Of a stretch of 64,000 nt of DNA, positions 1 through 9,800 are shown piece after piece. The DNA comes from Okapia johnstoni (taxonomy: Eukaryota; Chordata; Mammalia; Artiodactyla; Giraffidae), in contig CM044308.1 in assembly GCA_024291935.2 (NCBI GenBank), positions 115,594,501 through 115,658,500 of the forward strand. The letters are read 5' to 3'. Under the pieces are notes generated by a model. That model searched no databases and was not told where the DNA came from. It saw nothing but the letters and a program-made list of their open reading frames with translations. Each line of letters starts with the position of its first letter. Position 1 is the stretch's first letter. The translations under genes were made by a program, and so were the position numbers.

Positions 1-134
1 TTCCCTGAATACTGCTCTTGAATGGAATTGATGGTTCAGGCCCTCTAAGACTGTCCCTGCAGTGGGAGGAAGAAGGACGCAAACTGCTTCCCTTCTGCCA
101 GCATATGAGCAATGAGTGCAAGGTACCAAAGCCA
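1..134. other. Unassigned sequence at left edge
   Basis: I recognise no gene or repeat here before the left copy of a SINE target duplication (accaaagcca, 125-134). Confidence 0.4.
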
Positions 135-234
135 GCATTCTTGCCTGGAGAATCTCATGGACATAGGAGCCTGGCAGGCTGCAGTCCATGTGGTCGCAAA
201 GGGTCCAACATGACTGAGGGACTAAGCACAACAC
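135..234 (+). mobile_element. 5'-truncated Bov-tA/BovA SINE
   Basis: The body carries the BovA signature (ttgcctggagaat, then ggagcctggcaggctgcagtcc, then a gtcgcaaag...catgactgag tail). It lacks the tRNA-derived head. It is flanked by a perfect 10-bp direct repeat, accaaagcca, at 125-134 and 235-244, which fixes the ends and shows it inserted already truncated. Confidence 0.85.
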
Positions 235-384
235 ACCAAAGCCAACCTGGCCAGGAGGACCCTGTGAGGCTGAAGAGGATCGTTGAGTCCACTAATGTGA
301 CCCTCTGTTGCCACTTATCCCAGAATGGCCAAGCCCTGGGGCCCCAGATGGTAGGAGGTTGGGTTTTGGCTCAGGTATTTCTGG

Positions 385-560
385 TTTTGCCTCCCAGCCC
401 TGCCCCTTAACCAGCTGCACAAACTTGGGTAAGCCTTTTATCTTCCCTGAGCCTCACAACAATCCTGCAGGGCAGAATTTATAGTCTCATTTTACCTATG
501 GAGGAATTGAGACTTGAAGAGGTAAAAAAAAATTTACTCAGGATCACATAGTATATTAGT
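385..560. repeat. Two abutting MIR fragments
   Basis: The stretch to about 455 resembles the sense MIR core (ctgcacaaacttgggtaagc, then cttccctgagcctca). The rest resembles antisense MIR (tctcattttacctatggagg, then ttgagacttgaagaggt, then gatcacatagt). The head-to-head junction is near 455. Confidence 0.6.
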
Positions 561-1063
561 CTAGGTCCTAGCAGGAAACTGATGGCCAACTGAACCTGAA
601 ATAACTTGAGGAAAGTTAAATGAAAGGGTTATTTAAAAAGGCATGGTCAGGGCATAGGAGAACCATAAGGGATATGGAAGTACCTTGGGGCAGGTAAATA
701 CTGGTGCTCTTACCTGAAAGTGAGAGTCCCACAACCCAAAGATGGGCCCAAGAGGGCCACATAGTAAGACCCATGAGCTTTAGCTGAGGGACCCTATAGG
801 GAGGAAAATACTCCAGGTTTGCTCTCCTCACTCCCTCTCCTCTCCTGCTCATCCTTTCCATGAGATGAGCCCACACAGAAGTCAGGAGGCAGGGGAGATC
901 CTGATGCCATCTGCACAGTTCTACACAGTGAGTCTGGAGGGCAAATGGAAGACATCCAGCACACAGAGATAACTCTGAAATGGCAGAGCAAGAATTTGAA
1001 TCAGGGTTATCCAACCCTTTCCACTACAATGCCATTTCCTATAGATCCTCAATAAATGGCCGT
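561..1063. other. Mostly unassigned; weak MIR at right
   Basis: No exon-like structure is visible. About 985-1040 resembles the antisense end of a MIR (aatttgaatcagggtt, then ccctttccactacaatgcc). The long minus-strand frames starting in this stretch run into the neighbouring tetranucleotide tract and are not genes. Confidence 0.4.
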
Positions 1064-1400
1064 TGAAGGATTGAAAAGGGATGAATAGATACATGGATGG
1101 ATAGATAAATGGATGGATGGATGGACAGATGGACAGAATGATGGATCCTTGAGTGGATAGGTCAGTAGGTGGGTGAGTGGATGGTTGGGTGGGTGGATGG
1201 ATGGAAAGATGGATGGATGGATGGATGGATGGATGAATGGATGGATGGACAGCCTGGATACTTGAGTGGATAGGTGGGTAGGTGGATGAGTGAATAGCTG
1301 GGTGGTTGAATGGATGGATGGATGGATGGATGGAAGGAAGGATGGATGATTGGATGAGTGGTTGAATGGATGGATGGGTGAATGGATAGATGACTCCAAC
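1064..1400. repeat. (GGAT)n tetranucleotide microsatellite
   Basis: About 340 bp of imperfect GGAT/GGTT/GGAC units (gatggatggatggatgg, with interruptions such as cttgagtggataggt). Its purest runs are near 1205-1235 and 1310-1335. On the minus strand it opens several long frames of repeated Ile-His-Pro-Ser residues, which are translation artefacts of the repeat. The interruption ggatacttgagtggatagg recurs about 105 bp apart (near 1145 and 1255), suggesting a larger duplicated unit inside the array. Confidence 0.95.
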
Positions 1401-1513
1401 AGCCTTCATTCATGTGACTCTGACTTATCTTGTCATCTGACTAGCAATAAAAGGCTTGACAGAAGGTTTATTTCTAAGCCATAAATGGATTCTGAGAATA
1501 AAAGCCCTCTTAC

Positions 1514-1659
1514 CAGTTTCTAAGTCGCTGTAGGAGTTGCTCGTCTCTCTCTCTGGTCTCTGGCTCATTTTTGCTGCTGCTGCTGCCATCACTAAAGCTG
1601 CTGCTCTTGCTGGAGCTGTTCCTTTCTCTAAGATCTGAGCCTCGAGTCGGGCCAAGCAG
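1514..1659 (-). CDS. Probable internal coding exon, gene unknown
   Basis: On the minus strand this 146-bp block has a textbook acceptor (a run of pyrimidines ending tttgtttacaag, just right of 1659) and a textbook donor (GAAACTG|gtaagagggc at 1513-1504). Two frames are open. The more protein-like one, with a phase-0 start and 48 codons plus 2 bases, is rich in Ser, Arg, Asp and Glu: it contains a Ser/Lys block (SSSKSSSFSDGSSSSK) followed by a charged Glu/Arg stretch with heptad-like leucines (RERDEQLLQRLRN). The other frame is Ala-rich with an AAAAAK run; the third has an early stop. The charged Ser-rich frame suggests a disordered linker running into a helix. I do not recognise the family and find no convincing partner exon nearby. 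It could be one exon of a gene extending both ways on the minus strand, an alternative exon, or a chance match. Confidence 0.5.
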
Positions 1660-2074
1660 CTTGTAAACAAAGTGAAGAGAAGGCAGAGGTCAGAGGGGCT
1701 GCCGCCCTTGCTCCCCTGGGGCTGGAGAACAAAGCCGAGTGAGCCAGCCCCTGGCTTAGTCCAAGGGAGCTGTGGGGATGGAAGAAGGAGGAAAGTAGGA
1801 AGGCAGGATGTTTGCTATAATTATTTTCATTGATTTGTCTACTTGGATCTCAAGTGCTGTGAAGCTGTTGTGACATTTAATAAAAATAATTCAAGGTAAA
1901 AATACCTCTTCCTCTGTGGTCCCTCCTCCTTTATCAACACCACCTCAGCTTTCATCTCCCCTTTCACTCAGGCCACTGCCTACGACCTCAAGTGGTCTGG
2001 GTTACCTGAAACAAGAAGCAAGTGAAGGTAGGACCATACCTTTGGCAAAAGGCCTGATGTCCTGGAGTCTACAG
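1660..2074. other. Intron-like flank, no gene seen
   Basis: The sequence next to the exon is its pyrimidine-rich (minus-strand) acceptor tract. About 1808-1905 is AT-rich and free of recognised repeats (ctataattattttcattg, then ttaataaaaataattcaagg), so it may be constrained, but I see no specific element. Confidence 0.4.
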
Positions 2075-2200
2075 CCCTGAATCTGAGACTCCACTGCTCC
2101 CAGCTGGCTGGCTGGTGACCCCAGGCAGGTCACTGGCCCTCTCTGAGTTTTGGTTGCCCTATCTGGAAAATCAGGAAGTAAACTGAACATGGAATGTCCT
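2075..2200 (+). repeat. MIR SINE fragment
   Basis: Sense MIR core: ctggtgaccccaggcaggtcac, then ctctctgagttttggttgccctatctggaaaatc. Confidence 0.65.
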
Positions 2201-2499
2201 AATTTGTAACCAGCAGTCCTAGACTGGATTCTTCTAAGAGAAAGGGGCATGCTCCACACCATTTCCTGAAGACCTGGTTCCTGAGTTCATTTCTGATCTC
2301 TGGCATTTGAGCACAAAAGGAACCCCCATACTACTGTTTCTTGTTTTCATCCTTCCTCTTCTTAATTCATTGTGAAACAACATTCAACCCATTATACAGA
2401 GAAGAAAAACTAAGGTGCTAAATGGTAATTATTGCTTCCTTGTCTTTCCCCCCAAGTATCTGCCTGACCCTTTAAATCCATAGGTTTGTGTCCTGACAA

Positions 2500-2790
2500 T
2501 GATTCTTCCCTAGAGGATTCTTGAGGAAATTGAAGCTCAGGGAGGTTAAAGCTGCTGCTTAAAGATGTTCCTTGGAGAAGGAAATGGCAACCCACTCCAG
2601 TATTCTAGCCTGGAGAATTCCACAGACAGAGGAGCCTGGAGGGCTACAGTCCATGGAGTCGCAAAGAGTCAGACGTGACTGAGCAACTAAAACACACATA
2701 AAGATGTTCAAGTAGAAAGTGGTAAAGTTGGATGCTATCTCAGGGGACAGTGACTTTGGAGCCCAGGGCTCTCACCACAGGCTCTTGTTG
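2500..2790 (-). repeat. MIR fragment split by a SINE
   Basis: Antisense MIR text (gaggaaattgaagctcaggg) ends at 2559 and appears to resume after 2709 (gtggtaaagttgga). The Bov SINE at 2571-2698 sits between the two parts. Confidence 0.5.
2571..2698 (+). mobile_element. BovA-type SINE with 11-bp duplication
   Basis: Contains ttggagaaggaaatggcaac, ccactccagtattc, ggagcctggagggctac and gagtcagacgtgactgagc. The perfect direct repeat taaagatgttc lies at 2560-2570 and 2699-2709. Confidence 0.92.
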
Positions 2791-2806
2791 CCTATCCATG
2801 GTGGGT

Positions 2807-3010
2807 GGTTGTTGTTGTTTAGCAGCTCAATCAAGTCCAGCTCTTTTGCAATCCCATAGACTGTAGCCTGCCCGGTTTCTCTGTCCATAGCAATTCTAGC
2901 AAGAAGACTGGGGTGGGTTGCCATTTCCTTCTCCAGGGGATCTTCCTGACCCAGGGATTGAACCCAAGTCTCTAGGTGGATCCTTTACTGTGGAGCGACC
3001 AGAGATGCCC
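2807..3010 (-). mobile_element. Bov-tA SINE, antisense
   Basis: Antisense BovA body (cccatagactgtagcctgcc, then gggtgggttgccatttcc) followed by the antisense tRNA-derived head (gacccagggattgaaccc, then ggatcctttactg). The perfect 11-bp duplication ccatggtgggt lies at 2796-2806 and 3011-3021. Confidence 0.93.
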
Positions 3011-3021
3011 CCATGGTGGGT

Positions 3022-4310
3022 TACGCTGAGCTTAAACCCAGGCCCCCTGCCTTCCAGGGAGAAAAGCTCTAAGACATACTCTGACTCAGCAGAGCAAAGG
3101 GAGGGAGCTGGGTTGGGAAAGCCTCCTCATTCAGGAAGTCTTCTGAGTGCTGCTGCTGAGCCATCCCAGGCTGTCAGGGGAAGATGTAATCAGGGTGACC
3201 TCACATGTTTCACAGATTCATTAAAGCCTGTGTTCTGGGGTAAATGATTGCTTTCCCCCAGTCTTGCTGAAAAGAAAATCAATCGCCTCCTTGTAGCTTT
3301 AGGATAGGACAGCTGGCAATTAGAAAACACTTCCCCAAGCAGGCACTGGGGAAAGGGGTCTCCTCCCATTCATTCTATCAGTGACACCCTGGCTGAACCT
3401 CTGGGATTGCAGGAGGCCGGGAATGTCCTGGGCTGGGTCCAGGGACGTGGCTGAGTTCTCATTGGGTGCCCCGGGCTCTCAGTCCCTTCTCTGCTGCTGA
3501 GGCTGCATCTGGGGGCCTCCACTCTCTTTCTCCCCACACCCCCACCACCGCCCATCCCTGCCCCATCAGCTAATGGATTTTTCTCTGTACAGAGAGATTT
3601 ACTAAACAACGGAACTAGGACGCATTAAGTCTGCGGGTTTGGAGGTTTGTTTTAGAGCAATTCTTGCCCGGAGAGCTGGCCGCTGAAATTAAGATGCATT
3701 TTTCTCAGCAAATATTGATTTCAACTAGAAGCAAATCCGAGAACTCACTGCTCACTGGATTTAAGTGCTGGCAGCCGCAGTTTGGACTGTGGGAAGGGTC
3801 ACCAGGGGCTCCCCACCTAAGGCCTCAGAGATGAGCGTGATGAAGAACATTCAGAGTTAAGCAAGACCCAAAAACCCACCCTCATATATACCAAACAGAC
3901 GCTAATTTTGAGCTTCACGGTTACTCATGTTTATTACCAAATGAGGAAAATGATTATTGTCCCATATATACTGTGAGCATACCCAATACACACAATTCCA
4001 TAAAAGATGAAACTCACACATACAGGCACAGTGACAGAGACAAGACTTTATGCTTTCATCCCAAACTGGAACCCAAAGCTCCCTTTCTCCAGGAAGCTTG
4101 GCTCAGCTAACTCCATCTTTCCTCTCCTTTTCCACCAGAATTTTCAGCAACCCAGAAATGCATGTCCATGTATTTATTCTTCCTAGCATCGTTCTGCATT
4201 GCTTCCGTTCCTGCAAAAAACTTCCCAGGGACTGGGGCCACTTATATATCTTCAGCATCTCACACAGCACCTAAGGTCTACAGTGGAAGGAGCTTGGGGC
4301 ATTTTTAGAA
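3022..4310. other. Repeat-poor block, no gene recognised
   Basis: No clear transposon or spliced frame is visible. About 3240-3330 and 3585-3790 are repeat-free and contain AT-rich, developmental-enhancer-like text (caatcgcctccttgtag; ctgaaattaagatgcattttt; cagcaaatattgatttcaac). A pair of short overlapping frames at 4050-4414 has no splice support and looks like chance. Confidence 0.35.
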
Positions 4311-4319
4311 ATGAAGTTA

Positions 4320-4460
4320 GTCAAGCTAAGATCTTGATCCAGCTCAGGAACTTTCTCTCTGTGGGATGTGGGCAAAAGCCTTTCCTCTCTGGATCTCGGT
4401 CTTCTTATTTCTGAAAAGCAGAGAAATAGGATTAGGCTAGACAGCCTTGGAGACTTTTCT
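4320..4460 (+). repeat. MIR fragment
   Basis: Weak sense MIR resemblance: gatccagctcaggaactttc, then gtgggcaaaagcctttcctc, then tcttatttctgaaaagcag. Confidence 0.5.
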
Positions 4461-5218
4461 CAGCTACCAAAAATAGAATGTAGCTACTGTGGTTCTTAGT
4501 TCTAGAAAATATACGCACCACTCCCCCCGCCCCCCACCAACCTTCTCAATACTTGGCAGAGGTTCTTAGATGGAGTAACCTTAAAACAACCATTTCCCCT
4601 CAGTCCCTCAGACAGTGGAGCAAAGTTCTTAAGATGCATGCCCTTTTTTTTTTTTTTGAGAGTTGTGTTTTATCCGGTGGGAATTTTTAGGAATTCAAAC
4701 CCAGGAGGCAACATCGTAAGTAACCCCCTGAGAGGACAGCTCCAAGGAAGCAAGAGGGTAATAAAAACAAGAGAGGCAACAATTTTGATATAAAGACATT
4801 TGAACTCTTCACTAAAGAAAATAGAGGGATGGCAATGTCTGAGAGGAAAAAAAATTTTCCCTTGACCCTTCTCTGTTCTTTTGGTTGGTCTAAGAATTAA
4901 ACTGGCATAAGACAGATTGATAGGAGAAAATCAAATTTAATGATGTACATACAGGGAATCCACACATGAGAGATTCTAAAGATAGTCAGATCAAATGGAG
5001 TATTTATGTCATTCTAGACTAAGGGAGAGGGCTGAGGGGTCTGAGACCTCAAAGGGAGGGATTCATAGGTGATTCATAGGAAGATGAAAAAAAAAGTAAA
5101 TATTGGTAAATAGATGTCTGCCATTCCAAGCAGAGATAATGTGACACAGAGAGGACTTTGATCAAACACACCTTGCTAAGTTTCCCCTGGTCTACCTAGC
5201 TCATATTTTTTCTACTGA
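4461..5218. other. Unassigned, probably old retroelement
   Basis: Starts with a T15 run (about 4646) followed by AT-rich sequence without an open frame. It may be an antisense LINE or LTR remnant, but I could not name a family. Confidence 0.3.
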
Positions 5219-5302
5219 GTTGACCAAAAATTCATTTGGGTTTTCCATAACGTGTTAGATGTGATGGAAAAAAAAAACCTGAATGAACTTTTTGGCCAAC
5301 CT
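5219..5302. mobile_element. Mariner-derived hairpin element
   Basis: The two ends are imperfect inverted repeats: gttgaccaaaaattcatttg at the left and caggtt...tttttggccaacc motifs at the right (complementary strand reads gttggccaaaaagttcattc). The ggccaaaaagttcatt motif is the terminal repeat of ruminant mariner elements. The interior is only about 25 bp, so this is a non-autonomous internally deleted copy with no transposase. A TA follows the right end (cctaatag). Confidence 0.85.
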
Positions 5303-5589
5303 AATAGCTGTCTCTTGCAGTAGCTCACTTCTTGAGCCAGGCTGTTTAGAGTTTTTTTAGGCAGTTGATAAGGGGAAACTAAGTAAAAAGAAAGACTTCC
5401 TGAGTCTTCTGTTTCTTTAAAGCAGTCAGCCTGAAATAATCCTTATACTAAAAAGACACATTTGGGGGTGGCCAGTTTTACTCCTCTAGAGCCAATAAAC
5501 ATATACAAAGATGTTTTCTGTATCATTAGTCTTAGGTCATCATATACCTGCTAGCATGGCTACAGAATCTTTTTAAACTGACGATATGA
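5303..5589. other. Unassigned AT-rich sequence
   Basis: No gene seen. It may be the continuation of the repeat left of the mariner hairpin. Confidence 0.3.
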
Positions 5590-5818
5590 AACGCTGGTGG
5601 CGAGCATGCACCACAACCTTTGAACCTGTGCTCTCGAGCCTGAGAGCCTCAGCTACTGAAGCCCACACGCCCTAAAGCTTGCGCTCTGCAACAAGAAACC
5701 ACTGCAAGGTGAAGCCACCGCAACGCGAAGCCTGCACGCTGTAACTAGAGAAAAGCCCACATGGTAGCAAAGACCCAGCACAGCCATAAATAAGGAAATA
5801 AAATTATTTTTTTCTTAA
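5590..5818 (+). mobile_element. CHR-type tRNA-Glu SINE, 3' part
   Basis: Carries the long CHR-family tail (gctctgcaacaagaaaccac, then ctgtaactagagaaaagccc, then gcaaagacccagcacagcc) and an A-rich end. The same text appears at 38836-39103. Confidence 0.75.
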
Positions 5819-5821
5819 AAA

Positions 5822-6620
5822 GAAATACTGGTGAGGAACGGAACTTTCATACACTGCTGATAAGAAAACGGAACGTTCAGCCACGGTGAGAAACAATCTG
5901 GCAGTTTCTTATTAAGTTAAGGGCTTCCCTGGTAGCTCAGCTGATAAAGAATCCGCCTGCAGTGAAGGAGACCCTGGTTCGATTCCTGGGTCGGGAAGAT
6001 CTGCTGGAGAAGGGAACAGCTACCCATTCCAGTATTTGGCACAGGAGAACCCCATGAAGTGTATGGCCCATGGGGTCACAAGGGCTTATCACATGATCTA
6101 GTAATCCTAGTCCTAGGTATTTACCCAAGAAAAATGAGAACTTCTATTCACACAAAAACCTGCACTTGGCATGTGGAGTAGTCAAAACTTGGGAACAATC
6201 TGAATATCTTTCAATGGTGAATGGATAATGTAAATGTGGTATATTCATACAATGGAATATTACTTGACAATAAAAAAGAATACACAATTGACACATGCAA
6301 CAATATCATAGATGCATCACAAATACATTTTGTTAAGTGAAAGAATCCTAACTCAAAAGGCTATACACTCTATGCTTCCATCGATATGACTTTCTAGAAA
6401 AGGGAAAACTACAAGGATGGAAAACATACCAATGATGGCGAAGGGGAGGGAGTTTTCATGGGAAGAGGACAGAAAAGAAGAGAATTTGGTAGTGACAGAA
6501 CTATTCTGTATTGGGATCGTGGTGGTGGGTGCATGACATTGTGAATTTGTCAAAATCCATAGAACTGTATACTACAAAGGGAAAACTTCTCTGAGTGTAA
6601 ACTTAATAATTTTTTTAGTG
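5822..6620 (+). mobile_element. L1 3' segment, broken by a SINE
   Basis: Sense text of the L1 ORF2 end and 3' UTR: ctggcagtttcttattaag, then ctaggtatttacccaagaaa, then atacaatggaatattacttg, then gatcgtggtggtgggtgc. It has many stops, so it is inactive. A Bov-tA lies inside at 5921-6084. Confidence 0.8.
5921..6084 (+). mobile_element. Bov-tA SINE
   Basis: Begins gggcttccctggtagctcag (the tRNA-derived head), with gaccctggttcgattcctgg as its B-box region. It ends in a degraded BovA body (tggcccatggggtcacaa). It lies inside the L1 segment. Confidence 0.85.
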
Positions 6621-6727
6621 AAAACAAAAACCCAAAGGGAATTGCTAACATGGCTCTTTTGACATAGCTCTGTTAAAGTGATGACGTCAGATTGACACCA
6701 GCAGACAGATGAATGGATAAAGACGAT

Positions 6728-6745
6728 GTGTGTATATATATATAC

Positions 6746-6806
<61 letters not shown>
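6728..6806. repeat. (TA)n(TG)n dinucleotide repeat
   Basis: Compound run of TA and TG units with about 20 consecutive TG pairs, flanked by tatatata on both sides. It lies inside the L1 3' end. Confidence 0.97.
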
Positions 6807-7208
6807 GTGGAATACTACTCAGCCATAAAAAAGAATAAAATAATGCCACTTGCAGCAACATGGATACAACTAGAGATTATCTACTAAATGAAGTAAGTCA
6901 GAAAGAGAAAGACAAATGCCATATGATGTCACTTCTATGTGGAATCTAAAATAGGACAGAGATGAACCTATCTATTAAACAGAAACAGAATCACAATGTA
7001 GAGAACAGACTGGTGGTTGCCAAGGGGGTGGTGGGGAGGAGATGGGAGAAGGAAGGAGCGGGAAGTTGAGATCAACAGATGTAAGCTTTTATATATAGCA
7101 TGGATAAACCACCAGGTTCTACTGTACAGCATAGGTAACTATATTCAATATCCTATGATAAACCATAATGGAAGAGAATATTTAAAAAAAGAATGTGTAT
7201 ACATGTAA

Positions 7209-7424
7209 GGGCTTCCCTGGTGGCTCAGACAGTAAAGAAGTTGCCTGCAATGCTGGAGACCCAGGTTAGATCCCTGGGTTGGGAAGATACCCTGGAGAAA
7301 GGAATGGAAACTCACTCCAGTATTCTTGCCTGGAGAATTCCATGTATAGGAGCCTAGCAGGCTATACAGTTCATAGATTTGCAGAGAGTCAGACACAACT
7401 GAGCAACTAACACTTTTAACATAC
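7209..7424 (+). mobile_element. Bov-tA SINE
   Basis: Full head (gggcttccctggtggctcag) and body (actccagtattcttgcctgg, then gagtcagacacaactgagc). The short direct repeat acatgta at 7201-7207 and 7425-7431 marks the insertion in L1. Confidence 0.9.
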
Positions 7425-7510
7425 ACATGTATGACTGAATCATTTTGCTGTACCTCAGAAATGAGGCAACACTGTGAACTGACTATATTTCAATTAAAAA
7501 TAAAATAAAA

Positions 7511-7984
7511 ATTTTAAAAATGGATCCCATCAAACCATCAAGCTTCAGACCATTTTCCTCCATCCTTGTGTATCTGGGATAGAGATGGGAAATTTTTCAG
7601 GGGAGCAAAGAAATGATCAAAGTTGTCTCCTCTCCCCTGCAGCTTCTCTCATCCCCCCTTTATGTAATCTCTGATGGTCAGACAGAAGCAGGTGCATCTG
7701 CAGGTATGGAGAATCCTTCTACTACGGTAGCCCAGGCACCCTTGGGGCAGCCAGGAAGGCAGTATATATGGAGCTGGCCAAGTAGACCTGGAGGGCAAGG
7801 GGACCTCTGGGTTCCCTTCTATTTTGTCCAGCCTGAAATTCAGGGCAGACAGGCAGACAGGGGACCAGGGCAGAAGCCCAGGTGGGCAGAGAGGAAAAAA
7901 AAATCCCTTATAAATTCCCATAGTGAAAGAGCAGGAAAAGAAAGAGGCAAAGGAGATTCTGGGCAATGATATCCATTTGCCATC
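7511..7984. other. Unassigned; two overlapping frames
   Basis: Frames at 7613-7969 (+) and 7649-8002 (-) overlap in opposite directions. Neither has clear flanking splice sites or a recognisable domain. I regard both as chance. Confidence 0.35.
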
Positions 7985-8140
7985 CTGATCAGCCAGTTCC
8001 ATCTTTCCACTAACTTGTTATGAGATGTTAAGCAAATAGCTGGTTGCCAGTTAAAGTGGCAGCTTAATAGTTTTGCCTCAGCTTCTTCATCTATAAAGAT
8101 GGGAAAATAATTGTACCTAGCACAGAAGATTGTTGAGTTA
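7985..8140 (+). repeat. MIR fragment
   Basis: Sense MIR core: gttatgagatgttaagcaaa, then tgcctcagcttcttcatctataaagatggg, then ttgtacctagcacag. Confidence 0.7.
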
Positions 8141-8144
8141 ATAT

Positions 8145-8780
8145 TCGATCATTCACTCAATGGATATTTATTGCTCATCTATTATGTACCTGTCACTATC
8201 TTAGGTGCTTAGGATAGAGATTAAAAATTCCTATTTTCATGGGCTTTGCACTGTAGGGAGCAGAGACAGTCACAAAGAGTGACTGTGTAATACAGTAGGT
8301 GGTAGAAGTGCTATGAAGAAGTGAGGCTAGAGACTGACAAAAGAGAGGGCTGGTTTATGCAGAATGATCAGGGAAGGGAAGACCTGCTGAGGAGATCCTA
8401 TTTGTGCAGAAACCTGGAAGAAGTGAAAGGGTGGAGAGGTGGGGAGGGGAACCTTCCATGCGGAAGGAACAACATGGGCGAAGGCTCTGGGGCAGGGGTG
8501 TGCTTGTCAAAAGCCAGGGTGGCTACAGCGAGGGAAAAGGGTAATGAGATCTGAGAGGCAGTGAGAGACCAGGGAATGAGGGGCTTGATGACCACCGTGC
8601 ATGCTTTATCTTTTATTCATAGCGAGATGAAAAGACATTGACAGTCTTTGAGGAGTAACATGATCTGACCTGTGTTTTAAAAGGCTCTCTCTGGACAGCC
8701 TGTAAAACATAGATGGAGGGTAGCAGAGGTAAAGGTCAGTTGGGAACTTACTGCATAACCTAGAGGAGAGATGATGGTAG
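8145..8780 (-). repeat. L2 LINE, antisense
   Basis: Antisense L2 3' end (cattcactcaatggatattt, then ctattatgtacctgtcacta, then ttaggtgcttaggatagag), followed by upstream L2 text (ggagatcctatttgtgcaga; acatgatctgacctgtgttt). No usable frame remains. Confidence 0.75.
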
Positions 8781-8804
8781 CTTGAACAAATGTAAACACA
8801 CATA

Positions 8805-8911
8805 TAATACCTCAAGCAGAGCCCAAAACAAAGAAAGTGCTCGGTCAGTGTTACCTAAAATTATTAATATTACTGCTGGTATCATCGATTTCACCATCAT
8901 CATCATCATGG
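8805..8911 (+). repeat. MIR 3' tail and (CAT)n
   Basis: Sense MIR end (aagaaagtgctcggtcagtg, then attattaatattactgctgg), finishing in a short cat run at 8894-8909. Confidence 0.5.
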
Positions 8912-8922
8912 GTAGGGAGTCA

Positions 8923-9370
8923 ATAGGGACTTCCTTGGTGGTCCAGTGGTTAATATTCCCACTCCTGGTCAGGGAGCTATATCCTGCATGCTGCAACTGA
9001 GTTCACATGCTGCAGCTAAGACTTCACATGCCGTAATGAATATTGAAGATCCCACGTGCTGCAGCTAAGACTTGGCTACCGCTGTTGTTCTCACTCAGTT
9101 GTGTCCGACTCTTCGCAAACTCACGGTTCCCTGTCCTTCACTATCTCCTGGAGTTTGCTCAAACTCATGTCCACTGAGTCGGTGATGCCACCCAACCATC
9201 TCTTCCTCTGTCATTCCCTTCTCCTCCTGCCCTCAATCTTTCCTGATGCTGGCATCAGGGTCTTTTTCAATAGCTGACTGACTTCTTCACATCAGATGGT
9301 CAAAGTATTGGAGTATTGGCACATAGACTTGGCACAATCAAATAAATAAATTAAAATAATTATTCACAAA
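8923..9370 (+). mobile_element. CHR-type SINE, split by BovB
   Basis: Head gggacttccttggtggtccag and tail (caaataaataaattaaaata) belong together. The perfect 11-bp duplication gtagggagtca lies at 8912-8922 and 9371-9381, outside both. The interior is interrupted by BovB at 9077-9324. Confidence 0.88.
9077..9324 (-). mobile_element. BovB 3' fragment nested in a SINE
   Basis: Antisense BovB 3' end: cactcagttgtgtccgactc, then gcccatgtccactgagtcggtgatg-like text, then catcagatggtcaaagtatt. The perfect 9-bp duplication agacttggc lies at 9068-9076 and 9325-9333. Confidence 0.9.
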
Positions 9371-9381
9371 GTAGGGAGTCA

Positions 9382-9669
9382 GGGAGACACTGAAACAGCC
9401 CATGGCCTCAGAGAGAATCAACACCAGACCCCTCTGAGCCCCACATGGAGCCATGTGAACCTAGTGGACCCAGAGCCTCTGGGTAATGGTCTTCCACTGC
9501 CTCTGTGTTTCCCTCTCAATCTGTCCCCTAAGAGAAATGACAGAGCTTTTTGACACTATATTAGTTTGGGGAAGGAACCAAATGGAGACAGTCTAGGGGC
9601 ATGGATCTCTGGAAGAAGGGGAGAGAAAACGAGACGAGCTCAAGTCAAGAAGCACAAGTTGGTCCCGTC
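9382..9669. other. Unassigned sequence
   Basis: No gene or repeat recognised. Confidence 0.35.
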
Positions 9670-9800
9670 TCCATCGATTCATCTCATTTCATCCTCAAAG
9701 TTGTCCAGGAGGGGTGAGTTTATCTTCAGGTCTCAGATGAGAAAAACAGGCCTTAGAAAAGCTAACTGCCCAGCATCAGTAATAGAAGAGGCATCTGACA
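9670..9800 (-). repeat. MIR fragment
   Basis: Antisense MIR: atttcatcctcaaagttgtc, then ctcagatgagaaaaacaggc, then aaagctaactgcccagcatc. Confidence 0.65.

Larger units (their letters stand above)
6690..7510 (+). mobile_element. L1 3' end, split by a Bov-tA
   Basis: Sense L1 text: gaatggataaagacgatgtg, then ggaatactactcagccataa, then caacatggatacaactagag, ending ttcaattaaaaataaaataa. It is broken by a TA/TG microsatellite and a SINE. Confidence 0.85.

Noticed and set aside
921..1413. Three long minus-strand frames rich in Ile-His-Pro-Ser
   Set aside because: They are translations of the GGAT microsatellite in its three frames.
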